Origin: Mycolicibacterium confluentis
Lineage (GTDB): Bacteria; Actinomycetota; Actinomycetes; Mycobacteriales; Mycobacteriaceae
NCBI RefSeq assembly: GCF_010729895.1
Contig: NZ_AP022612.1
Location: 1,860,001-1,924,000 of the forward strand
Length of the DNA: 64,000 bases
Direction of reading: 5' to 3'
The translations under genes were made by a program, and so were the position numbers. Position 1 is the first letter of the stretch, and the number at the start of each line of letters is the position of its first letter. Positions 16,843 through 26,452 of this stretch are shown piece after piece. The notes beneath the pieces were generated by a model. That model did no database searches. It was not told the DNA's origin and saw only the letters and a list, made by a program, of their open reading frames with translations.

Positions 16843-18183
16843 ATGGATCGCCAGAAGGAGTTCGTGCTCCGCACGCTGGAAGAACGGGACATCCGCTTCG
16901 TCCGGCTGTGGTTCACCGATGTGCTTGGTTTCCTCAAGAGCGTGGCGATCGCGCCCGCCGAACTCGAGGGGGCCTTCGAGGAGGGGATCGGCTTCGACGG
17001 CTCTTCGATCGAGGGCTTCGCGCGCGTGTCGGAATCGGACACCGTCGCTCGACCCGATCCGTCCACCTTCCAGATCCTGCCGTGGACCACCAGTGGCGGA
17101 GACCATCACTCGGCCCGGATGTTCTGCGACATCACCATGCCCGACGGTTCGCCGTCGTGGGCCGACTCCCGGCACGTGCTGCGTCGCCAACTGGCCAAGG
17201 CGGGCGACCTCGGCTTCTCCTGCTACGTGCACCCCGAGATCGAGTTCTTCCTGCTCGAGCCCGGACCGTATGACGGCAGCGTGCCCGTGCCCGCCGACAA
17301 CGGCGGCTACTTCGACCAGGCCGTGCACGATTCGGCGCCCAACTTCCGTCGGCACGCCATCGACGCGCTTGAGTCGATGGGCATCTCCGTCGAGTTCAGC
17401 CATCACGAGGGCGCCCCGGGCCAGCAGGAGATCGACCTCCGTTACGCCGATGCGCTGTCGATGGCCGACAACGTCATGACGTTCCGGTACGTGGTCAAAG
17501 AGGTCGCACTCGGCGAGGGCGTCCGCGCGTCGTTCATGCCCAAGCCGTACAGCGAGTACCCCGGTTCGGCCATGCACACCCACATGAGCCTGTTCGAGGG
17601 TGAGACCAACGCCTTCCACAGCCCCGACGATCCGCTGCAGCTCTCCGACGTCGGCAAGTCCTTCATTGCCGGCATCCTCGAACACGCCAGCGAGATCAGC
17701 GCCGTCACCAACCAGTGGGTGAACTCCTACAAGCGCCTGGTGCACGGTGGCGAGGCCCCGACGGCGGCGTCCTGGGGTGCGGCCAACCGGTCGGCCCTGG
17801 TCCGCGTCCCGATGTACACGCCGAACAAGTCTTCGTCGCGTCGCGTCGAGGTGCGCAGCCCCGATTCGGCATGCAACCCGTACCTGACCTTCGCGGTGCT
17901 GCTGGCCGCCGGCCTGCGCGGCGTCGAGAAGGGATACGTGCTGGGCCCCCAGGCCGAGGACGACGTCTGGAGCCTGACCAGCGAAGAGCGTCGGGCGATG
18001 GGCTACCGCGAGCTGCCCACCAGCCTCGGCAACGCGCTGGCCGCCATGGAGAACTCCGAACTGGTTGCGGAAGCGTTGGGGGAGCACGTCTTCGACTTCT
18101 TCCTGCGCAACAAGCGCGCCGAATGGGAGACCTACCGCAGCAGCGTCACCCCCTACGAGCTCAAGCAGTATCTGTCGCTTTAG
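16843..18183 (+). CDS. glnA2: Glutamine synthetase GlnA2 (type I-alpha-like)
   Basis: 446 residues, the same length as the M. tuberculosis protein, opening MDRQKEFVLRTLEERDIRFV. Glutamine synthetase signatures are GFDGSSIEGFARVSESD, the metal ligands in HPEIEFFLLE, HHEGAPGQQEIDLRYADALS, the MHTHMSLF loop and an N-R-S-A-L-V-R glutamate-binding segment. At the position where GlnA1 has the adenylylation tyrosine (LYELPPDE), this protein reads VWSLTSEE, so it should not be a GlnE target. In mycobacteria GlnA2 is non-essential and may act on D-isomers or other substrates. glnE follows after 44 bp. Confidence 0.95.
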   Translation: MDRQKEFVLRTLEERDIRFVRLWFTDVLGFLKSVAIAPAELEGAFEEGIGFDGSSIEGFARVSESDTVARPDPSTFQILPWTTSGGDHHSARMFCDITMPDGSPSWADSRHVLRRQLAKAGDLGFSCYVHPEIEFFLLEPGPYDGSVPVPADNGGYFDQAVHDSAPNFRRHAIDALESMGISVEFSHHEGAPGQQEIDLRYADALSMADNVMTFRYVVKEVALGEGVRASFMPKPYSEYPGSAMHTHMSLFEGETNAFHSPDDPLQLSDVGKSFIAGILEHASEISAVTNQWVNSYKRLVHGGEAPTAASWGAANRSALVRVPMYTPNKSSSRRVEVRSPDSACNPYLTFAVLLAAGLRGVEKGYVLGPQAEDDVWSLTSEERRAMGYRELPTSLGNALAAMENSELVAEALGEHVFDFFLRNKRAEWETYRSSVTPYELKQYLSL

Positions 18184-18214
18184 CGGGGATTGCCGCTTGA
18201 CGGCAGGGTTGCGT

Positions 18215-18220
18215 TACCGT
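18215..18220 (+). promoter_or_regulatory. -10 TACCGT of glnE (leaderless)
   Basis: TACCGT, 7 nt, then the GTG at 18228. It gives glnE its own promoter within the 44 bp after glnA2. Confidence 0.5.
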
Positions 18221-18227
18221 TGCGTCC

Positions 18228-21191
18228 GTGTCCAGACCCGTGACGCAGCGTCCCAGGATCCCCGGTGTGGGCAGGCTGGGGCTCGTCGAGCGCACCGCCT
18301 CCGCTGATCTCGCGCGTCTGGGTTGGGACAACGAGGACCACATCGAACTGCTGTGGTCGCTGTCGCGGGCCGCCGACGCCGACGCCGCGCTGCGGGCCAT
18401 GGTCCGACTCGCCGACGCACTGGAGTCCAGCTGGGGTGAACTGTCCGCCGCACTGATCAAGGACAAAGCCCTGCGCGGTCGGCTGTTCGGGGTGCTGGGC
18501 GCCTCGCTGGCGCTCGGTGACCACCTTGTCGCCAATCCGCAGTCCTGGCGGCTGCTCGAGGGTGCGCTGACTCTGCCCCCGGTCGACGAACTGAAGGCCG
18601 CCTTCAGTCAGGTCGTGACCGAGAACCCCGGCGCCACAGCTGTTCCCGCGCTGCGTGTGTTCTACCGGGACCGGCTCCTGGTCCTCGCGGCGCTTGATCT
18701 CGCGCCCACGGTCGAGAACGAGCCCGTGCTGGCCTTCACCACAGTCGGCGCGCACCTGTCCGATCTCGCCGACGCGGCGCTGGCCGCCTCGCTGCAGTAC
18801 GCCGTGGGCACGGTGTGCCGAGAGGGCATTGAGCCACCCACCCTCGCGGTCATCGCGATGGGCAAGTGCGGCGCGCGGGAACTGAACTACGTCAGCGACG
18901 TCGACGTCATCTTCGTCGGCGCCAAAGCCGACTCCACCGAGACCCGGGTGGCCGGCGAGATGATGCGGATGGCCTCGGAGACGTTCTTCGAAGTCGACGC
19001 CGCGCTGCGACCCGAGGGCAAACGCGGACAGTTGGTGCGGACGCTGGATTCGCACATCGCCTACTACCAGCGGTGGGCCAAGACGTGGGAGTTCCAGGCG
19101 CTGCTCAAGGCGCGTCCCGCCGCCGGTGACGCCGAACTCGGCAGACAGTACGTCGAGGCGTTGATGCCGATGGTGTGGACGGCCAGCGAGCGCGAGGACT
19201 TCGTGGTCGACGTGCAGGCCATGCGCCGGCGGGTCGAGGAACTCGTCCCCGCCGACGTTCGCGGCCGGGAGCTCAAGCTCGGCACCGGCGGCCTGCGCGA
19301 CGTCGAATTCGCCGTGCAACTGCTGCAGTTGGTGCACGGCCGCAACGATGAGGCGTTGCACGTGGCCTCCACCGTGGACGCGCTGGCGGCGCTCGGGACG
19401 GCCGGTTACATCGGTCGCGACGACGCGGCCAACATGACCGCGTCGTATGAGTTCCTGCGTCTGCTCGAACACCGGCTGCAGTTGCAGCGGCTCAAGCGCA
19501 CCCACATGCTGCCCCCTCCCGACGACGACGAGGCGCTGCGCTGGCTGGCTCGCGCTGCCCACATCCGGCCCGACGGTCAGCACGACGCGCTCGGCGTGCT
19601 CCGCGAGGAGCTCAAGCGTCAGAGCGTGCGGGTGTCCCGCCTGCACGCGAAGCTCTTCTACCAACCGCTGCTGGAGTCCACCGGGGTGTCGGTCGACATC
19701 GGCGACGGCATGAGCGCCGCGGCCGCCGAACGTCAGCTCGCCGCGCTGGGCTACCAGTCACCGGGCAGTGCGCTGACTCACCTTGCCGCACTCGCGAATT
19801 CGAACACTCGGCGCGGCCGCGTGCAGTCAGTGCTGCTGCCGACGCTGTTGGACTGGCTCTCGGACACGCCCGATCCGGACGCGGGCCTGCTGCAGTACCG
19901 CAGGCTCTCGGAGGCCTTGGCCGAACAGCGCTGGTATCTGGGCACCCTGCGCGACGAGAGCGCGGTGGCCAAACGCCTGATGCATGTGCTGGGCACCTCG
20001 GCCTACGTGCCGGATCTGCTGATGCGCGCGCCCGAGGTGATCCAGGCCTACGCCGACGGTCCCACCGGACCCAAACTGCTCGACGTCGACCCGGACGGGG
20101 TGGCCCGCGCACTCGTGGCCGCCGCCGGTCGGCAGTCCGATCCCGTCAAGGCCATCGCGTCGGCGCGCACCCTGCGCCGCCGGGAACTGGCCCGCATCGC
20201 GTCGGCCGACCTGCTCGGCATGCTGGAGGTGCGCGACGTCTGCCACGCGCTCACCTCGGTGTGGGTCGCGGTGCTGCAGGCCGCGCTGGACGCCGTGATC
20301 CGGGCCAACACCCCCAAGGGCGGCGCCGCGCCTGCGTCGATCGCCGTGATCGGGATGGGTCGCCTTGGCGGCGGTGAACTCGGCTATGGCTCCGACGCCG
20401 ACGTGATGTTCGTGTGCGACCCGGTGTCCGGGGTCGAGGAGGCCAAGGCCGTCAAGTGGGCGATGCTGGTGGCCGAGCAGGTCCGTGCTCTGCTCGGGAC
20501 GCCCAGCGCTGATCCGCCACTGGAAGTGGATGCGAACCTGCGGCCCGAAGGGCGCAACGGCCCGCTGGTGCGGACCCTGGCCTCCTATGAGGCGTACTAC
20601 CGGCAGTGGGCGCAGCCCTGGGAGATCCAGGCGCTGCTGCGCGCACACCGCGTGGCCGGCGACCTGGAACTGGGTCACCGGTTCCTGCTGATGGTCGACG
20701 AGACGCGGTACCCGCCCGGTGGGGTGTCCGCCGAGGCGGTGCAGGAGATCCGTCGGGTCAAGGCCCGCGTCGACGCCGAGCGACTGCCCCGAGGTGCTGA
20801 TCCCAACACGCACACCAAGCTCGGCCGCGGCGGGCTGGCCGATGTCGAGTGGACCGTGCAACTGCTTCAGTTGCGGTTCGCGCACAAGATTCCCGCGCTG
20901 CACAACACCTCGACGCTCGAGAGCCTCGACGTGATCGGCGCCGCCGAACTCATCGCCGAGAGCGATGTCGAGCTGCTGCGTGAGGCCTGGCTGACCGCGA
21001 CGCGGGCCCGCAATGCGCTGGTGCTGGTCAGGGGCAAGCCCACCGATCAGCTGCCCGGGCCCGGACGGCTGCTCAACGCGGTGGCCGTCGCCGCCGGGTG
21101 GCCCGAGGATGACGGCGGGGCGTTCCTGGACAACTACCTGCGGGTGACGCGCCGGGCGAAGGCAGTGGTGCGCAAAGTTTTCGGAGGCTGA
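18228..21191 (+). CDS. glnE: Bifunctional glutamine synthetase adenylyltransferase/deadenylase
   Basis: 987 residues, close to the 994 of M. tuberculosis GlnE. Two nucleotidyltransferase domains are visible: [16 protein letters not shown] near residues 215-230 (deadenylase) and [16 protein letters not shown] near residues 714-730 (adenylyltransferase). Each has the paired Asp for metal and is followed by its GlnE helical bundle, with [13 protein letters not shown] and [13 protein letters not shown]. It adds or removes AMP on the GlnA1 tyrosine in response to nitrogen state. It lies between glnA2 and a thioesterase gene on the same strand, and its target gene glnA1 lies 3.7 kb downstream on the other strand. 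Confidence 0.97.
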   Translation: MSRPVTQRPRIPGVGRLGLVERTASADLARLGWDNEDHIELLWSLSRAADADAALRAMVRLADALESSWGELSAALIKDKALRGRLFGVLGASLALGDHLVANPQSWRLLEGALTLPPVDELKAAFSQVVTENPGATAVPALRVFYRDRLLVLAALDLAPTVENEPVLAFTTVGAHLSDLADAALAASLQYAVGTVCREGIEPPTLAVIAMGKCGARELNYVSDVDVIFVGAKADSTETRVAGEMMRMASETFFEVDAALRPEGKRGQLVRTLDSHIAYYQRWAKTWEFQALLKARPAAGDAELGRQYVEALMPMVWTASEREDFVVDVQAMRRRVEELVPADVRGRELKLGTGGLRDVEFAVQLLQLVHGRNDEALHVASTVDALAALGTAGYIGRDDAANMTASYEFLRLLEHRLQLQRLKRTHMLPPPDDDEALRWLARAAHIRPDGQHDALGVLREELKRQSVRVSRLHAKLFYQPLLESTGVSVDIGDGMSAAAAERQLAALGYQSPGSALTHLAALANSNTRRGRVQSVLLPTLLDWLSDTPDPDAGLLQYRRLSEALAEQRWYLGTLRDESAVAKRLMHVLGTSAYVPDLLMRAPEVIQAYADGPTGPKLLDVDPDGVARALVAAAGRQSDPVKAIASARTLRRRELARIASADLLGMLEVRDVCHALTSVWVAVLQAALDAVIRANTPKGGAAPASIAVIGMGRLGGGELGYGSDADVMFVCDPVSGVEEAKAVKWAMLVAEQVRALLGTPSADPPLEVDANLRPEGRNGPLVRTLASYEAYYRQWAQPWEIQALLRAHRVAGDLELGHRFLLMVDETRYPPGGVSAEAVQEIRRVKARVDAERLPRGADPNTHTKLGRGGLADVEWTVQLLQLRFAHKIPALHNTSTLESLDVIGAAELIAESDVELLREAWLTATRARNALVLVRGKPTDQLPGPGRLLNAVAVAAGWPEDDGGAFLDNYLRVTRRAKAVVRKVFGG

Positions 21192-21209
21192 CTCTGCTAT
21201 CAAGATTGG

Positions 21210-21836
21210 GTGCAGTTCAACTATGACCCGGTCGACGCCGACGAGGCCAACCGACAGCGGGCGATCTACGAGCCGTTCACCCACGCTGTCCGAGAACTGC
21301 TGGACGCCACGATCCGCACCCAGGCCGGGCCCGAGGACATCGCCGAGGCGACGCGCCTGATCGAGGCCGTGACGGCGGGTCTGCGGACCTCGCAGATCGA
21401 CGGGCCGTTCGGGGTGCGGTTCACCACCGAGGGCGAGGGCATGTCGTGGGGCAACCCCGTGATCGGCGTGCGCAACCCGATGGCGCCGCCACTGGAGATC
21501 AAACGCGGCGAGGGGCGCTGCTGGACGGACTTCGATCTGGGTGCGGCCTATGAGGGGCCGCCCCGCCACGTGCACGGCGGCATCTCGGCGCTGATCCTCG
21601 ACCACATCCTGGGGGAGGCGGCCAGCGACGGCGGGGACCGACCGCTGTTCACCGGCACGATCACGCTGAAGTACCTGCGCGGCACCCCATTGGGCGCATT
21701 GCGTTCCGAAGCCTGGGTCGAACGGGTGGAGGGCGTCAAAACCTATGCGCGCGGCTTCATCTCGGACGCCGACGGCCCGACGGTGGAGGCCGAGGGCGTG
21801 TTCATCACGCCCGCGTGGGCGCGGGACCCGCAGTGA
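21210..21836 (+). CDS. Hotdog-fold thioesterase (PaaI/4HBT superfamily)
   Basis: 208 residues from a GTG at 21210. The C-terminal ~130 residues form a hotdog domain with GPPRHVHGGISALILDHILG, the central helix motif of this superfamily, and a TGTITLKYLRGTPLG strand pair. The N-terminal ~75 residues are helical and of unknown role. It probably hydrolyses an acyl-CoA thioester; the substrate is not evident. It starts 18 bp after glnE, and its stop overlaps the start of the next gene (GTGA at 21833-21836), so it is coupled with the oxidoreductase. Confidence 0.8.
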   Translation: MQFNYDPVDADEANRQRAIYEPFTHAVRELLDATIRTQAGPEDIAEATRLIEAVTAGLRTSQIDGPFGVRFTTEGEGMSWGNPVIGVRNPMAPPLEIKRGEGRCWTDFDLGAAYEGPPRHVHGGISALILDHILGEAASDGGDRPLFTGTITLKYLRGTPLGALRSEAWVERVEGVKTYARGFISDADGPTVEAEGVFITPAWARDPQ

Positions 21837-22684
21837 AGTTCTATGTCAGCACTGCGTTCCTGGACACCCGCGAGGCTGTCGAGATCGCCAAGGCTGCCGA
21901 TGATCTCGGCTACGACGGGATCGCGATACCTGACCACGTCGTCAACCTCGAGACGCTGGCAACGCCGTACCCCTACACCAAGGACGGCCGACGCCGGTGG
22001 GAGTCGTTCACCGACTGGCCCGACCCCTGGGTGATGATCGGCGCGATCGCGCTCGCCACGTCGAGGCTGCAGTTCGTCACCACGGTGTACCTGCCCGCGA
22101 TGCGCGATCCGTACTCGGCCGCGAAAGCGATCGGCACCGCGGCGTATCTGGCCGAGGGCCGGTTGCAGCTGGGCGTCGGGGTGGGTTGGTGCCGCGAGGA
22201 GTTCGAACTGCTGGGGCAGCAGTTCGCACGCCGCGGCCGGCGCACCGACGAGATGCTGGAACTGATGAAGGCCCTGTGGGCGCCGGGCTGGACCGAGTTC
22301 TCGGGGGAGTTCTACACCGCGCCCAAGCTTGAGATGGAGCCCAGCCCACCGCCTATCCCGATTTATGTGGGCGGGCTGTCCGACATCGCACTGCGCCGCG
22401 CGGCCCGCCATGACGGGTGGATCGGCGACCTGATCAGCACCGACCAGGCTCTGGAGCGCGTCGCCAGGCTGCGGGAACTGCGGGCCGAGGAGGGCCTGGG
22501 CATGGACGACTTCGCCGTGTTGACACCGCTGACCGACGCCTTCACCCCCGAGCACTACGCCCGCGCCGAGGCCGGCGGGATCACCGGCATCGTCACGCAG
22601 CCGTGGATGTTCTTCGCGGGGCCGCGGGCGACCACCGCGGAGAAGATCGACGGTATGCGCCGATTCAGAGCGAACGCGCGATGA
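21833..22684 (+). CDS. LLM-class F420-dependent oxidoreductase
   Basis: 283 residues. Luciferase-like TIM barrel: MKFYVSTAFLDTREAVEIAK at the N terminus, GYDGIAIPDHVVN, and RLQLGVGVGWCREEFELLGQ, the Gly-rich segment typical of mycobacterial F420-binding members, then PPPIPIYVGGLSDIALRRAA. It likely uses coenzyme F420 rather than FMN; the substrate is unknown. The GTG start at 21833 overlaps the thioesterase stop, suggesting the two proteins act in one pathway. The last 20 bp overlap the 3' end of the convergent acyl-CoA dehydrogenase gene. Confidence 0.85.
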   Translation: MKFYVSTAFLDTREAVEIAKAADDLGYDGIAIPDHVVNLETLATPYPYTKDGRRRWESFTDWPDPWVMIGAIALATSRLQFVTTVYLPAMRDPYSAAKAIGTAAYLAEGRLQLGVGVGWCREEFELLGQQFARRGRRTDEMLELMKALWAPGWTEFSGEFYTAPKLEMEPSPPPIPIYVGGLSDIALRRAARHDGWIGDLISTDQALERVARLRELRAEEGLGMDDFAVLTPLTDAFTPEHYARAEAGGITGIVTQPWMFFAGPRATTAEKIDGMRRFRANAR

Positions 22685-23816
22685 TCTCCTTCATCACCTC
22701 GTTCGCACCGGCATAGATGCGCTGAACGCGGGCGTCCTCGTACATCCGGGCGATCAGGTACTCACGCATGTAGCCGTAGCCGCCGTGCAACTGCACGCAG
22801 CGGTCCACCACCTCGCACTGCTTGTCGGTGAGCCAGTACTTGGCCATCGCGGCCTCGGTGCCGTCGAGCCTGCCCTGCAGGTGCGATTCGATGCAGTGGT
22901 CCAGGAACACCCGGGAGGTGCGCGCGATGGTCATGCACTCGGCGAGCTCGAATGCCGTGTTCTGGAACTTGAACAGGCTGTGGCCGAAGGCTTCCCGGTC
23001 CTTGGTGTAGGCGACCGTGTCGTCGACCGCTCGCTCCATACCGCCCTGCGCCTGCGCGCTGACGATGAGGCGCTCCTGCGGCAGCTGGGCGATCATCTGC
23101 CCGAATCCCGCACCCTCGTCCGCGCCCAGCAGGTTGGTGACGGGGACGCGCACATTGGTGAACGAGATCTCGGCGGTGTCGGCGCCGTGCATGCCGACCT
23201 TGTCCAGCACCCTTGTGACCTGATAGCCGGGAGCGTCGCGCACGTCGACCAGGATCAGCGAGATACCGCGGGCGCCTGCCTTGGGGTCAGTCTTGGCCGC
23301 CAGCAGCACCAGGTCGGCGGAACTGCCGTTGGTGATGAACGTCTTGGAACCGTTGAGCACGTATTCGTCGCCGTCGCGGACCGCGGTGGCGCGGATGGCC
23401 TTGAGGTCGGATCCGGCGCCCGGTTCGGTCATGGCGATGGCGGCCAGCACCTCGCCGGTGGCCATGGGCGGCAACCAGGTCTTCTTCTGCTCCTCGCTGC
23501 CGTAGGCCAGGATGTAGTGCGGCACGATGCCGCTGTGCACACCGATGCCCAGCGAGAGGTCGCCGGAGTAGCCCTGGGCGTCGAACACCGCCAGGTCATG
23601 GGCGAATGTTCCACCGCCGCCGCCGTATTCGGTGGGGATCGAGCACAACAGCAGGCCCAGCTTGCCGGCCTCAAGCCACACCGAACGGTCGATTCGGCGT
23701 TGGCTGTCCCATTTCTCCACGTGTGCGACGACTTCACGTTCGAAGAAGCCCTTGGCCAGATCGAAGAGCGCGGAGACCTCATCGTCGTACCAGGACGGAA
23801 CATGCTTGGTGACCAT
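22665..23816 (-). CDS. Acyl-CoA dehydrogenase (long-chain/isovaleryl type)
   Basis: 383 residues, the normal length. The FAD-fold signatures are AIAMTEPGAGSDLKAIRATA and the flavin and substrate loop near LNGSKTFITNG, with a GGYGYMREY segment near the C terminus. The position that carries the catalytic Glu in short- and medium-chain enzymes (YEGTS) reads YAGAN. A Glu is present instead in AQLPQERLIV, where long-chain and isovaleryl dehydrogenases place theirs. A -10 TACCCT ends 7 nt before the ATG at 23816. It follows the DoxX gene by 13 bp. Confidence 0.88.
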   Translation of the reverse strand: MVTKHVPSWYDDEVSALFDLAKGFFEREVVAHVEKWDSQRRIDRSVWLEAGKLGLLLCSIPTEYGGGGGTFAHDLAVFDAQGYSGDLSLGIGVHSGIVPHYILAYGSEEQKKTWLPPMATGEVLAAIAMTEPGAGSDLKAIRATAVRDGDEYVLNGSKTFITNGSSADLVLLAAKTDPKAGARGISLILVDVRDAPGYQVTRVLDKVGMHGADTAEISFTNVRVPVTNLLGADEGAGFGQMIAQLPQERLIVSAQAQGGMERAVDDTVAYTKDREAFGHSLFKFQNTAFELAECMTIARTSRVFLDHCIESHLQGRLDGTEAAMAKYWLTDKQCEVVDRCVQLHGGYGYMREYLIARMYEDARVQRIYAGANEVMKEIIARSL

Positions 23817-23823
23817 GCAGGTG

Positions 23824-23829
23824 AGGGTA
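23824..23829 (-). promoter_or_regulatory. -10 TACCCT of the acyl-CoA dehydrogenase gene (leaderless)
   Basis: Minus strand TACCCT, then CACCTGC (7 nt), then the ATG at 23816. It fits wholly within the 13 bp after the DoxX stop. Confidence 0.5.
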
Positions 23830-24219
23830 TTACCTGCGTGACACCGCCAACGATCCGGGACCGGTGAACACCAGCAGCAGCAGGGCGAAGCAGAACAGCA
23901 CCGCGGGTTCACCGCCGTTGTTGATCGGCCAGAAGTCATCCGGGAAGTGCTGCCAGAAGTACGCCACGGCCATGTGGCCCGACCCGATGAACGCGGCCTC
24001 GCGGGTGAACAGGCCGATCGTGACGAGCACGCCGACCACCAGTTCGATGAGCCCCGCCCACCAGTACGGCCAGCTCAACACCTCCACCGAAGGCCCACCG
24101 GGCCAGCCGAACAGCTTGGAGGTGCCGTGGCACACGAGGAGCAGCCCGATCACGATTCGGAAGATGCTCAACATGGTCGCGGAGTAGGTCGTGACGCGAT
24201 CAGCCAGGTTTGTCGCCAT
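23830..24219 (-). CDS. DoxX-family small membrane protein
   Basis: 129 residues with four hydrophobic segments. Family features are the first helix LSIFRIVIGLLLVCHGTSKL, then WAGLIELVVGVLVTIGLF, FIGSGHMAVAYFW and a last helix near VLFCFALLLLVF. DoxX/SURF4-like proteins include mycobacterial partners of membrane oxidoreductases in thiol and radical detoxification, but no such partner lies here. The start at 24219 has a TACCTT -10 ending 6 nt upstream and lies in a 46-bp gap after dtd. Confidence 0.85.
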   Translation of the reverse strand: MATNLADRVTTYSATMLSIFRIVIGLLLVCHGTSKLFGWPGGPSVEVLSWPYWWAGLIELVVGVLVTIGLFTREAAFIGSGHMAVAYFWQHFPDDFWPINNGGEPAVLFCFALLLLVFTGPGSLAVSRR

Positions 24220-24225
24220 GCACTG

Positions 24226-24231
24226 AAGGTA
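24226..24231 (-). promoter_or_regulatory. -10 TACCTT of the DoxX gene (leaderless)
   Basis: Minus strand TACCTT, 6 nt, then the ATG at 24219. Confidence 0.5.
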
Positions 24232-24265
24232 GGCGGCCGCGGTGGAGTTCACGGGCACGGTCTGG

Positions 24266-24697
24266 TCACAATTCGAGCATCAGGGTCACCGGCCCATCGT
24301 TGACCAGTGCGACCTCCATGTGGGATCCGAAGCTGCCGGTCGCGACCTCGGCGCCCAACTGCCGCAGCGCATCCGCGAATGCGTCCACCAGCGGTTCGGC
24401 CACCGGCCTCGGTGCCGCGGCGTTCCACGATGGGCGGCGCCCCTTGACGGTGTTGGCGTACAGCGTGAACTGGCTGACCACCAGGACTGGCGCACCGATG
24501 TCGGCGGCGCTGCGTTCGTCGTCGAGAATGCGCAACTGCCAGAGCTTTTCGGCCATCCTGGCGGCCTTGGCGGCGTCGTCGTCATGTGTGACGCCGACCA
24601 GGGCCAGCAGACCCTGTGTGGCGGGCCGGATTTCGCCGATGACGACCCCGTCCACCGTCACGCTCGCCGACGTCACCCGCTGCACCAGAACCCGCAT
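24266..24697 (-). CDS. dtd: D-aminoacyl-tRNA deacylase
   Basis: 143 residues, typical length. It cleaves D-amino acids (and glycine from tRNA-Ala) off mischarged tRNAs. It begins [17 protein letters not shown] and carries the catalytic SQFTLYA motif near residues 76-82 and the C-terminal NDGPVT cis-proline motif that screens chirality. The start at 24697 is preferred over an in-frame ATG at 24847, because that extension would run through the glnA1 terminator. A TATCCT -10 ends 7 nt before it. Confidence 0.95.
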   Translation of the reverse strand: MRVLVQRVTSASVTVDGVVIGEIRPATQGLLALVGVTHDDDAAKAARMAEKLWQLRILDDERSAADIGAPVLVVSQFTLYANTVKGRRPSWNAAAPRPVAEPLVDAFADALRQLGAEVATGSFGSHMEVALVNDGPVTLMLEL

Positions 24698-24704
24698 GGA
24701 TGGC

Positions 24705-24710
24705 AGGATA
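24705..24710 (-). promoter_or_regulatory. -10 TATCCT of dtd (leaderless)
   Basis: Minus strand TATCCT, then GCCATCC (7 nt), then the ATG at 24697. Confidence 0.5.
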
Positions 24711-24775
24711 TCCGGCGCCAGATCGACATGAGGGTTGTGATCTGCGGGCCTGGGCAGCCCTGGTGTCGATTTCGG

Positions 24776-24823
24776 GGGCCGTGGAAAGGGCCGTGGCACA
24801 CGAAAGGGCCGTGGCACACGAAA
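24776..24823. repeat. Tandem 18-bp repeat beside the glnA1 terminator
   Basis: Two perfect copies of GGGCCGTGGCACACGAAA (24788-24805 and 24806-24823), preceded by a partial copy GGGCCGTGGAAA (24776-24787). On the minus strand the unit begins with the T-rich tail of the glnA1 terminator. Confidence 0.85.
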
Positions 24824-24855
24824 AAGCCGGGCGGCGCAGTGCGCCACCCGGCTTT
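24821..24855 (-). terminator. Intrinsic terminator of glnA1
   Basis: On the minus strand AAAGCCGGGTGGCGCA loops back to CGCCGCCCGGC and ends in TTTTTC. It starts 17 bp after the glnA1 stop codon. The A tract on the other side could let it work in both directions. Confidence 0.85.
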
Positions 24856-24871
24856 CTCGTGGACAGACGAT

Positions 24872-26308
24872 TTACACGTCGTAGTACAGCGCGAACTCGT
24901 ACGGGTGAGGACGGATCTGGATCGGCATGATCTCGTTCTCCCGCTTGTAGGAGATCCACGTCTCGATCAGGTCCTCGGTGAACACGCCACCCTCGGTGAG
25001 GTACTCGTGGTCCTCTTCGAGGCGGTCGATCACCGCGGCCAGCGAGGTGGGCGCCTGCGGGATGTCGGCGGCCTCGTCCGGCGGCAGCTCGTAGAGGTCC
25101 TTGTCGACCGGGGCCAACGGCTCGATCTTGTTCTTGATGCCGTCGATGCCCGCCATCAACATGGCCGCGAAGGCCAGGTACGGGTTGCCCGAGCTGTCCG
25201 GGCAGCGGAACTCGAGGCGCTTGGCCTTCGGGTTGTTGCCGGTGATCGGGATGCGGACACAGGCCGAGCGGTTGCGCTGGCTGTAGACCAGGTTGATCGG
25301 CGCCTCGTAGCCCGGCACCAGACGCTTGTAGGAGTTCACCGTCGGGTTGGTGAACGCCAGCAGCGACGGCGCGTGGTGCAGGATGCCGCCGATGTAGTGG
25401 CGCGCGAGGTCCGACAGGCCGGCGTAGCCCGACTCGTCGTGGAACAGCGGCTTGCCGTCCTTCCACAGCGACTGGTGGGCGTGCATACCCGAACCGTTGT
25501 CACCGAACAGCGGCTTGGGCATGAAGGTGACGGTCTTGCCGTTGGCCCAGGCGGTGTTCTTGATGATGTATTTGAACAGCAGCACATCGTCGGCCGCGTG
25601 CAGCAGCGTGTTGAACTTGTAGTTGATCTCGGCCTGGCCGGCGGTGCCCACCTCGTGGTGGCCACGCTCGAGCGTGAAGCCCGCGTTGGTCAGGTTGGTC
25701 GACATCTCGTCGCGCAGGTCGACGTAGTGGTCGTACGGGGCGACGGGGAAGTACCCGCCCTTGGGACGCACCTTGTAACCGCGGTTGGCGCTGCCGTCGG
25801 CCTCGAAGGGCTCACCGGTGTTCCACCAGCCCGACTCGGAGTCGACCTCGTAGAAGGTGCCGTTGATCTTCGAGTCGAAGGCGACCGAGTCGAAGATGTA
25901 GAACTCGGCCTCGGCGCCGAAGAAGCAGGTGTCGGCGATGCCGGTGCTGGCCAGGTAGTTCTCGGCCTTGCGGGCCACGTTGCGCGGGTCGCGCGAGTAG
26001 GCCTCACGGGTGAACGGGTCGTGGACGAAGAAGTTCATGTTCAGCGTCTTGGCGGCGCGGAACGGGTCGATCCGGGCGGTCGCGGGATCCGGCAGCAGCA
26101 TCATGTCGGATTCGTGAATCGACTGGAACCCGCGCACCGACGATCCGTCGAATGCCAGACCGTCCTCGAAGACGCTCTCGTCGAATGCCGACGCCGGAAT
26201 CGAGAAGTGCTGGACCACACCCGGGAGATCGCAGAAACGGATGTCGACGTACTCGACGTTCTCGTCCTTGATCAGTTTGAAGATGTCGTCTTGGTTCGTT
26301 TCTGCCAC
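24872..26308 (-). CDS. glnA1: Glutamine synthetase GlnA1 (type I-beta)
   Basis: 478 residues from a GTG at 26308 with AGGAG 8 nt upstream. It makes glutamine from glutamate, ammonia and ATP and forms a dodecamer. Signatures: [20 protein letters not shown], the EAEFYIFD metal site, [20 protein letters not shown], the [11 protein letters not shown] loop, and the NRSACVRIP glutamate site. Tyr406 in [10 protein letters not shown] is the residue adenylylated by GlnE, whose gene lies 3.7 kb away. A longer in-frame start (26401) is rejected on the ribosome binding site. A strong terminator follows. Confidence 0.97.
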   Translation of the reverse strand: MAETNQDDIFKLIKDENVEYVDIRFCDLPGVVQHFSIPASAFDESVFEDGLAFDGSSVRGFQSIHESDMMLLPDPATARIDPFRAAKTLNMNFFVHDPFTREAYSRDPRNVARKAENYLASTGIADTCFFGAEAEFYIFDSVAFDSKINGTFYEVDSESGWWNTGEPFEADGSANRGYKVRPKGGYFPVAPYDHYVDLRDEMSTNLTNAGFTLERGHHEVGTAGQAEINYKFNTLLHAADDVLLFKYIIKNTAWANGKTVTFMPKPLFGDNGSGMHAHQSLWKDGKPLFHDESGYAGLSDLARHYIGGILHHAPSLLAFTNPTVNSYKRLVPGYEAPINLVYSQRNRSACVRIPITGNNPKAKRLEFRCPDSSGNPYLAFAAMLMAGIDGIKNKIEPLAPVDKDLYELPPDEAADIPQAPTSLAAVIDRLEEDHEYLTEGGVFTEDLIETWISYKRENEIMPIQIRPHPYEFALYYDV

Positions 26309-26355
26309 TAGTACTCCTTCAGGCGCATGTCTGGGCACGGAGTTCCCGTCCCGGG

Positions 26356-26375
26356 TTAACCCGCGCTTGACGCTA
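26356..26375 (-). promoter_or_regulatory. Candidate glnA1 promoter with GlnR-like half-sites
   Basis: A minus-strand TAGCGT (26370-26375) fits TANNNT and would give a leader of about 55 nt. Overlapping it on the plus strand is TTAAC-6 nt-TTGAC (26356-26371), which has the AC-9 nt-AC spacing described for GlnR sites in M. smegmatis. Both calls are weak. Confidence 0.3.
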
Positions 26376-26439
26376 AGGAGCCGATGTTGCGGGCCAGTCA
26401 ACCAAATGTTGCGCCGACGTTACGCAATGGCGCAAACCC

Positions 26440-26445
26440 TATGCT
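26440..26445 (+). promoter_or_regulatory. -10 TATGCT of the RDD gene (leaderless)
   Basis: TATGCT, 7 nt, then the ATG at 26453. It supports this start over the ATG at 26441, which lies within the hexamer. Confidence 0.5.
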
Positions 26446-26452
26446 GAATGTC

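Noticed and set aside
22665..22720. Acyl-CoA dehydrogenase inactive because the usual catalytic Glu position reads Ala
   Set aside because: Long-chain and isovaleryl types place the base elsewhere, and this protein has that Glu in LPQER.
24242..26311. A 689-codon plus-strand frame
   Set aside because: It is antisense to dtd and glnA1 and crosses the glnA1 terminator; the sense genes explain the sequence fully.
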